Below are positions 58,012 to 64,000 of a DNA stretch of 64,000 nucleotides, piece after piece. The stretch is taken from NCBI GenBank assembly GCA_001598975.1, contig BBXU01001530.1, forward strand, positions 1 through 64,000, read 5' to 3'. The notes beneath the pieces are model-generated. The model searched no databases. It was not told the origin of the DNA and was given only the letters and a program-made list of their open reading frames with translations. The position numbers were made by a program, and so were the translations under genes. The first letter of the stretch is position 1. Each line of letters starts with the position of its first letter. The DNA is from Parachlorella kessleri. Lineage: Eukaryota > Chlorophyta > Trebouxiophyceae > Chlorellales > Chlorellaceae.

Positions 58012-58104
58012 CACTCAGGCAAGACTCGGGCACATTCTGCATCCAGCCCTGTCAGTTAGCTCAACTATCACTCCTTGTACGCACTACCTGCCACCCATGC
58101 TAAC
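58012..58104 (+). repeat. Dispersed repeat, copy D
   Basis: Matches copies A-C: ACTCAGGCAAGACTCGGGCA at the start, CATCCAGCCCTGTCAG in the middle and GCACTACCTGCCACCCATGC at the end. Confidence 0.8.
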
Positions 58105-58141
58105 AGACAGCTTTACAGACAAACCTAGGCTAGCTGCCTGT

Positions 58142-58500
58142 CTATACTTTGGAGCCATCCATATCCAGCAAACCGCCATCGGCCCAGTACACTTTCTCCA
58201 CATCCTGCAGCAAGTCCAAGAGCATGGGCAGGCCGTGCCCCGACCGAACAGCACATATGGTCGGGTCTGGCGTGTGGTCTGCCCTGCACCTGGATCTGAC
58301 ATCAACTGAGCCGGGCTGCTACACAATGAAGGCAGCAAAGAGTGGCGATGGGCAGAGGAGCCATTGCAGAAATTCCACAACCCTACAAGGTGGCGCGAAC
58401 CATAGCAGGTTGTTGTGAGGTGCTGGGATCCCCTGGAGGAGTGCTACTGGTCTTTTACAAGCAGGGGTCACCCTGGAGAGATGCTTGGGTGCAATGACAT
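58142..58500 (-). pseudogene. Truncated expansin pseudogene
   Basis: 58195-58500 resembles, on the same strand, parts of the intact expansin gene at 63.4-64.0 kb. 58400-58500 matches its upstream flank (the CACCCTGGAGAGATG block occurs in both). 58364 is the ATG of a signal-peptide-like start (MAPLPIATLCCLHC). 58205-58308 matches the intron before the DVAALSD exon, including the GCTGCAG acceptor. Most of exon 1 and all later exons are missing: the start runs into a stop and directly into intron sequence. A short open end (DVEKVYWADGGLLDMDGSKV then TAG at 58142) follows the acceptor but does not match expansin beyond the first residues. Confidence 0.7.
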
Positions 58501-59501
58501 GTTTCATGCAGTACCGCTGCTCCAGTTGGGTTGCAGGAGCCATTTGGCGGCAGCCAGCTCCATCAAATCAAGGCACAAAGCCTGAAGTCACCTGCGCCAG
58601 TCAGGCAAACTGTGCTAGTGGTGGCGAACAGTGCGTACAGAGGAGAATTAGGTGTCCAGCAGTCTCGGCCTAACAGCGTACCACCACCTGAGCATGCTGC
58701 GTAAGTCCCGCAAGTGGTTAGGTGTGAACTGTTCCAACAGGGCTGGATACATTTATGCTTCGGGGCTTGGCTGAGTTCTGACCTTGGGGGTCTCTTCTGT
58801 TATATTGCATACAACAGCCAGTAAATCTCTTGCCACTCTTGCTTGCCAGCCGCAGGGTGTGTGTGGTGGTGGTGGTGGAAGTGGGGGTGGGGGGGGTCTT
58901 AGAAGCACCTGAAGCGTCCAAGCATAAGCTGCCGTGGCATGCGGCCATTTTTGTGTTATACTCGAATTTGCCAGCTTTGCGCCTGGCCTGCGCGCTAATT
59001 TGTAAATCCTTGGCGCCGCCTGTGCGAGGCTTTCACAACAACTGCAATCTTCTTCGCTCTTTTCTAACAGAACCTACCTGGTTTCCTTCGAGCATACTTT
59101 GTTTTTCACTTTTTCACACTTCCTTCAGGCTCAACGGTTCCTTCAACCTCCGACACGCCGAGGTGAGGCATCTTGTTGACTTTACGAGTTAAGGTTCTGA
59201 TCATGGTCTACGTATACTCGTTACCTGCGAGTGTGCCTTTACTTGATGACGGCCTTGCCAGCTTCCCACCCACGTTGGCAGGCCATGTCGTAGTTGTTGG
59301 TTTTGCTGGCGCAAGCCCTTTTCTCAGGAGGCTGCCTTAACCAAATCTGTCGCAGAAAGAAGCTTGTGACGGAAGAGTGAGCTTGAGGGGGCTGCAGGCC
59401 ACCCCAGTGTTTGTTGGGTTGGTTTGTTTCGCTCAACCTCCAACAGTCGAGCTTGTGGCCCTGAATGCTGACGTGGGTCACCAACTGTGCTTGCAGGGAA
59501 G

Positions 59502-60252
59502 ATGTATACAGTTGACCCTACTGACAGCAAAGCCAGGCCCCTTCATCGGGCAGCGCAGCGTGGCTTGGAAACCTTTGTTTCTTCCCTCCTTGCAACCGGG
59601 TGCAATCCCAACGCTATTGACAGCCATAATAACACCGCGCTCCACTGGGCAGCGCAGGCAGGCCAGACATCCTGCGTCAGACGTCTAGTGGCCGCCAGGG
59701 CCGACCCCAGTGCAGCCAACGCGCAGCTTGCCACACCACTTCACTTTGCGGCTGAATTCGGCCATGCAGCGGCCATTGACGCGCTGGTCGCAGCGGGGGC
59801 AGAAGTGGAGGCAACGGACTGCACCGGTCGCACGCCGCTGTGGGCAGCTGCCAATGCTGGGAACTTGGCAGCAGTCAGAGCCCTGCTGGCAGTTGGGGCG
59901 GATTCCACAGCCAGGGACAGCGAGCACGAGTCTAGCGTTGTGCAAGCTGCAACGAGCGCGGGCCATGTAGCAGTGGTGAAGGAGCTCCTTGCTGCTGACC
60001 CTGAGACTTTAAATAACAGCACGATGAGCCAACCATCAGAGTGGGCCCCACAGTGCAAGCCTGTGGCGACACTGCATGCAAGGTATGTAGCACAGCAAGT
60101 CTGCTCTCTATCAGTAGGAGCAGGGCTAGGGTAGCGCGCCCATCGTGGCAGGACAGGACTCGCCTTTGTGCTTCCCAGCTGCCAACACGGCCCTTGGACT
60201 TTCATGAGCGCATTTCAGTAACTTGCATTGTATTTACCTGCCCTGCAGTTGA
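59502..60252 (+). CDS. Small ankyrin-repeat protein, paralogue B
   Basis: The main exon is 59502..60082; a donor AAG|GTATGT then joins to 60249..60252, giving a stop after one more residue (about 195 residues). Without splicing the frame would run to 60134. The repeats parallel paralogue A closely: KARPLHRAAQRGLETFVSSL, TALHWAAQAGQTSCVRRLV, TPLHFAAEFGHAAAIDALV and TPLWAAANAGNLAAVRALL. It is shorter at the C-terminus, lacking the Lys-rich tail. The start MYTVDPTDSK follows an acceptor-like GTGCTTGCAG at 59496, so an upstream exon is likely. The DNA identity in the middle repeats (for example GCGGCCATTGACGCGCTGGT in both) points to tandem duplication. Its function is unknown. Confidence 0.7.
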
Positions 60253-60915
60253 GGCACACAATGACAGCACAAGGCCAGGCACGGTCTTATATCCGGAAGA
60301 CCTGGCACCTGCTGGACCTGGGTGCTATCTATGCAATGATGTCGTAGGGTCCGTCAGGCAACAAATGATTCATTGGATTGGCAGTAGTGGGATTGTGGGC
60401 AGGAATCTCGGTCACTAAGAGTACACTATATCTTGTGGGGAAGCTGTCCTGGGGTTACAGCAATGAATGAAACATGCAATGAATGCGTACATAGATGCTT
60501 CCAGATACTCCTCCAGATCAATGTACTTTTTCCAAGTTTTGTCAGTGCTGTCAGGAGCTGCTTTATTGTGCAGCCATTTGTCTTCGTCACTGTGGAGCCA
60601 GCTTGCGAAAGTGTATCTAGACTTTGTTTGTATATGGTATGGGCGTTAAGTGATTGGTGCTATCCTGGCTGACAGAAACATCCCTTGCCATGACTCCTAA
60701 TCGTCGCTTGGTCTGTTTCATGATGGAAATGCACGTGACATGAAGGGTGTATTGTTTTACATGTGCCTTCGCAAAGTCACTCCACGTGGCATTGCAACTT
60801 TGGTTGAAGCCTACATACACTCGACATGCACCAGGTGCAAATACAAAACCCGCAACTGGGAAGCAATTTGGATAGTTGGGCAGTTGAATTAGACTGTGCG
60901 GGCCCTTGTAGCCCA
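60253..60915. other. Spacer between ankyrin B and expansin
   Basis: Convergent 3' flanks of the two genes. No gene or repeat is supported. Confidence 0.5.
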
Positions 60916-63889
60916 CTAAGGAAATAGTTGGATGGAACTGAGGCAGATGTTCTGCGGGTGGCCCTGGCTCTTAAACTCCATATGTGTCAGGTCCCAGGTG
61001 CCCATGCCACCACAGCCGTTGAATGGAGTGTTGGTGCTACTGAACTGCAGTAAGGGACTTGATAGATCAGTGGGAGATCCGAAGCAGCAACCCTCATGCA
61101 TGTCAAACCGTGCAGCTAGCAACAGGCCAGGTACCTGTTCCTAAAGCATCGCTTGCACGACTCATTATAGCAGAGGTTTGCAGACGCCCTACCAGGGTGA
61201 AGTATGCGCCTACCTGTGACAAAGGTGCCTGATACTTCGCCCAACCGCTCCGCCAGTCATACTTGGCCAGGGCCGCAAGCTTGATTGGTGAGCAGCCGCT
61301 CTGCGAAACGGTGCAGCAGCCAGCTCAGCATTAGGCTTGGTAACTGTCAGCTACACAATCTGCTGGCCTTCCTATGGGTGCTGCATAGAGCAGTCATCTG
61401 AAATGTTGAAGGTGGTGGGCACGCTACATTGAACACCTCACTGTAAAACCCAACACAAGCTTGATTACTCTTGCCTGGGCAGAGCCAATATTCACGGCCA
61501 CATCCGGCATGCCCTGATCCACCTTGACCCAGAACTCCAGGCTCTTCATGCCCTGGAAGATGCCCTGGGCATGGCTCACTGCAAGCATGTACAGAAACAC
61601 CTCACTCGTATCCGAGAGGCCCATGAGATAGCAGAGGGCAAAGCGACTGTAGTGCGACACACCAGCAGCATGGATCTGGCTACATCGGTAAGCTTTGAAC
61701 ATTGCCACCATCCTCTTGCAACGTGGGCAGGGGGATCTGTAGCCCATTGTAACAAGCACATGCTGCCGAACAACAGGGGTTCGCAACAATGCCTTCACCT
61801 GCCAGTGCACCGTCAGCGTCAACAGTGGCGCAAACAACATTTTCTCCTTGCGGCCCTATGTTTCCAGCGGCCCAATTTAGTACAGCTCCCCAGCTTGCGT
61901 CTACCCAGCCATTCTGCAATAAAAACATGGTTGCGCCCAGTGAGTGTTGCCGCTGCGTTGCTCATAGCTCATATATGAACAGTCTACCCTACCTAGCAGC
62001 ACTTCCATTGATTGCACTGCCCGATTTGGAATGCTCCATCCATACACACCTGTAGCACCCTGTCAAAAACAGTGCCAGGGCTGGCCGACGCTGGAGGTGC
62101 AAAGCTGGGCGCTGATGCTGTCGCTTGTACGTACGACGTAGGAGGCGAAATAGCAACATTGGTGCTACTGGGGCCTTGATAGACCGAGTCAGACTGCTGG
62201 GTAGACCACTTCTTGTTGGGCAGGGCGGCCGAAACATTTTGAGGTTTGACGGCGTTTGCAGGAGCCGGCTGGCCTGCCATGGCAGGTAACAACAGCAACT
62301 GCAGGTTAACGGATTTCCATGTATCAAGTGCATCAATGAAAAGCCACATGCAGCTTGTGGAGCAATACTCAATCAGGGCATAGGACGAGGGCCTGGCATG
62401 GGAGTGAAGGTCCTGCCACCCTGGCACAGTGTAAGCGGTCTAGGGCGAGGATTCATGGCCGACAGGAACTGTGAGGCCGCCTGCTGCACTCTCTGGCAAA
62501 GCAATTACCCGGCGTGGGGTGTGCAATGGGAGGTGCAGGCTTGGCAGGCTGGTAGTCACAAGGGACTGCTCGGTACTGAAGGGGAATAACTCCTTGCTTC
62601 ACATCCGCCAGCTGCAAAATTGAACACATGAAGCATCGGATCACGGCATCAGAATAAAAATGACGATTTGCAATCCAGGTGCAGCAATAGCAACGCAGAG
62701 CTTGCAAGCAGGTCTCACCTTTTCAAAGGCCCAGACGGAAACATCAAAATGATAGGCATCACCACAGCACCTGCATCGCAAACACAGTGGTGAGCAGGGC
62801 AAGGGAGTTGGAAGTGTGAGGCTGACAAAGCTGCCAAGCAAGGTAAGGCTGCTTGTGACCTTCATGGTATGAAGAGCTTCCAATGCTCAACCTGAAGGAG
62901 GCACTGCGCTTCAACGGCAGGCAAACATGTAGGCATGCTGCAGTGGCCATTTGCAGTCCTGTGGAAACAACTTCACATCAGTACTAAAGTGGGGCCCGTG
63001 CATCAGGTTACACGCACAAGGGTGCCAGACTGCAGGCCTTGTTAGCTACTGCGCACCATCGCTTATTGCTGTAAGGATTAGCAGGGTAGTTGCAGGGACC
63101 TGCAGTCCACAAGAAATGAAATGCATCAATGGGCCCCGTTTGCCGCCAAAGGCAGCACACAATCCTGCACTGCTACCATCAAATCTTGCCCATCTACTCA
63201 GCGAGCCAACCTTCAGACCCAAAACCAGGCAACTCACAGGAGTCCACGATCCGCACCACCACGGAGGCATCTTTGTCATAGCAGGCAGCCGTCCTGTCAA
63301 AACTTGCTCCATACCCATCCTTTACGGTGCTTGGATTGCACTTTATTTCATAACATCTGCCACAACTCCCAGGAAAGTCGGATGCCTGGTCACTGAGAGC
63401 TGCCACGTCCTGCAGCCAGTCCAGAGCATTGTGCAAGCAGTCAGTGCCACATCCTCAAAGCAGCAGCACGTATGGGCAGGCCTGGCATGTGGTCTGCTCT
63501 GCACCTGGAACTAACATCAACTTTGCAGCGAGCTGTGGATACGGACGAGTGAATGACTGCTGTATGGTGCTTGCAAACCTACCAAGCCAAGCGGCTCATC
63601 CGGCCAAATAAATCCAAATCCACAGTTCCCTGCGCGAGTACAAGTTCAGCTGGTCCAGTTGCCTCCTCCTTAATGCCATATGACTGGTGCAGGGACTGTA
63701 TGCATGGTCCTCGCCTTCATTAATACTCCAGCAGGTGTGGTCGTACTGCTCAGGGGTGCAGTAGGAGCCTCTCCCGTCGTCGCCAAAGACTGTTGCCCTC
63801 CCGGACTTCCAGGTCCAGTCCACCTCGTCAGCGGCTGCTAGAGACACGAACAAGGCAGTGACGAGGACGAGACAGAGTGGAGGAGCCAT
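60916..63889 (-). CDS. Secreted expansin with an extra C-terminal module, 11 exons
   Basis: Exons: 63715..63889, 63583..63629, 63238..63409, 63057..63099, 62719..62770, 62509..62611, 62050..62420, 61799..61913, 61475..61578, 61214..61300, 60916..61044; phases close to 465 residues. A signal peptide (LCLVLVTALFVSLAAA) is followed by the six-stranded double-psi beta-barrel domain: SGRATVFGDDGRGSYC, WSINEGNCGFGF, DVAALSD, PGSCGRCYEIKC, VVVRIVDSCPC, NPYSNKRWCCGDAYHFDVS and GVIPLQYRAVPC. Cysteines and the HFD motif are intact. The second, expansin-C-like region is weaker. A Pro/Ser/Ala-rich linker leads to a third module (NGWVDASWGAVLNWAA, GMKSLEFWVKVDQGMPDVAV) that looks like a beta-sandwich carbohydrate-binding domain, ending NICLSSIQLFP. 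It loosens the cell wall without hydrolysis. Introns 1 and 9 use GC donors. The middle exon 62050..62420 is the least secure. Confidence 0.85.
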
Positions 63890-64000
63890 TGCAGGGATCT
63901 AGAAACCTGCATTGTGGGGCGAGCCATAGCAGGCTGTTGAGAGGTGCAGGGATCCCATGGAAGAAGGTCTCTTACAAGCAGGTCTCACCCTGGAGAGATG

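Larger units (their letters stand above)
57243..59501. other. Spacer between the two small ankyrin genes
   Basis: It holds the 3' flank of paralogue A, repeat copy D, the expansin pseudogene and a GGT-rich simple repeat at 58860-58895. A possible upstream exon of paralogue B lies near 59449-59474 (CAACAG acceptor, GTGGGT donor). No other gene is supported. Confidence 0.4.

Noticed and set aside
58142..58318. Short frame ending DVEKVYWADGGLLDMDGSKV as part of a separate gene
   Set aside because: Its upstream half aligns to an expansin intron and acceptor, so it is more simply part of the truncated expansin copy.

Overview
This is a piece of a green-algal (chlorophyte) nuclear genome. Nearly every gene is split by short introns with GT-AG or, several times, GC-AG ends, and splice phases close exactly across up to 17 exons. 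Coding sequence is GC-rich with CAG/CTG and alanine-rich runs, TGTAA polyadenylation signals follow some genes, and the gene set is plant-like: RR-type CCCH zinc fingers, an FtsH/FtsHi-like plastid protein, SYP6 syntaxin and expansin. No bacterial operons, CRISPR arrays or prophages are present. The species cannot be named from the sequence alone. All gene models were built by reading splice sites by eye.

Layout, left to right. (1) 0.6-1.8 kb, minus: N-terminal exons of an FtsH-like gene that runs off the left edge. (2) 2.4-5.6 kb, minus: a 10-exon DONSON homologue (replication). (3) 6.0-8.3 kb, plus: an unrecognised low-complexity protein. (4) 9.2-10.8 kb, minus: an NTF2/SnoaL-like protein, divergent from (5) a tail-anchored UBC6/UBE2J ubiquitin-conjugating enzyme at 11.1-12.9 kb. 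(6) 14.4-21.8 kb: two tandem CCCH zinc-finger paralogues with a possible small coiled-coil gene between them on the other strand. (7) 23.6-25.8 kb, minus: LdhA-type D-lactate dehydrogenase. (8) 27.2-30.5 kb, minus: HtrA/DEG protease, divergent from (9) a 17-exon, about 2145-residue ankyrin protein at 31.3-43.2 kb. (10) 44.2-45.8 kb, minus: SYP6/syntaxin-6, divergent from (11) an alpha/beta hydrolase at 46.1-48.0 kb. (12) 48.6-49.3 kb: two convergent intron-containing tRNA-Leu(AAG) genes in an inverted repeat. (13) 50.2-54.6 kb, minus: mitochondrial import subunit TIM44, whose last intron carries a fragment of mitochondrial cox1. (14) 56.1-57.2 and 59.5-60.3 kb: two small ankyrin paralogues, with an expansin pseudogene between them. 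(15) 60.9-63.9 kb, minus: an expansin with an extra C-terminal module.

The genes are unrelated housekeeping, organelle and signalling genes rather than one system. TIM44, the DEG protease and perhaps the FtsH-like protein serve organelles. SYP6 and UBC6 serve the endomembrane system. The most unusual features are structural: the cox1 insertion in a TIM44 intron, the inverted tRNA-Leu pair, a long perfect-like hairpin upstream of the lactate dehydrogenase gene, an in-frame duplication of the DEG terminal coding segment, a 42-bp repeat that carries a stop codon in every unit, and a dispersed ~90-bp repeat seen four times.
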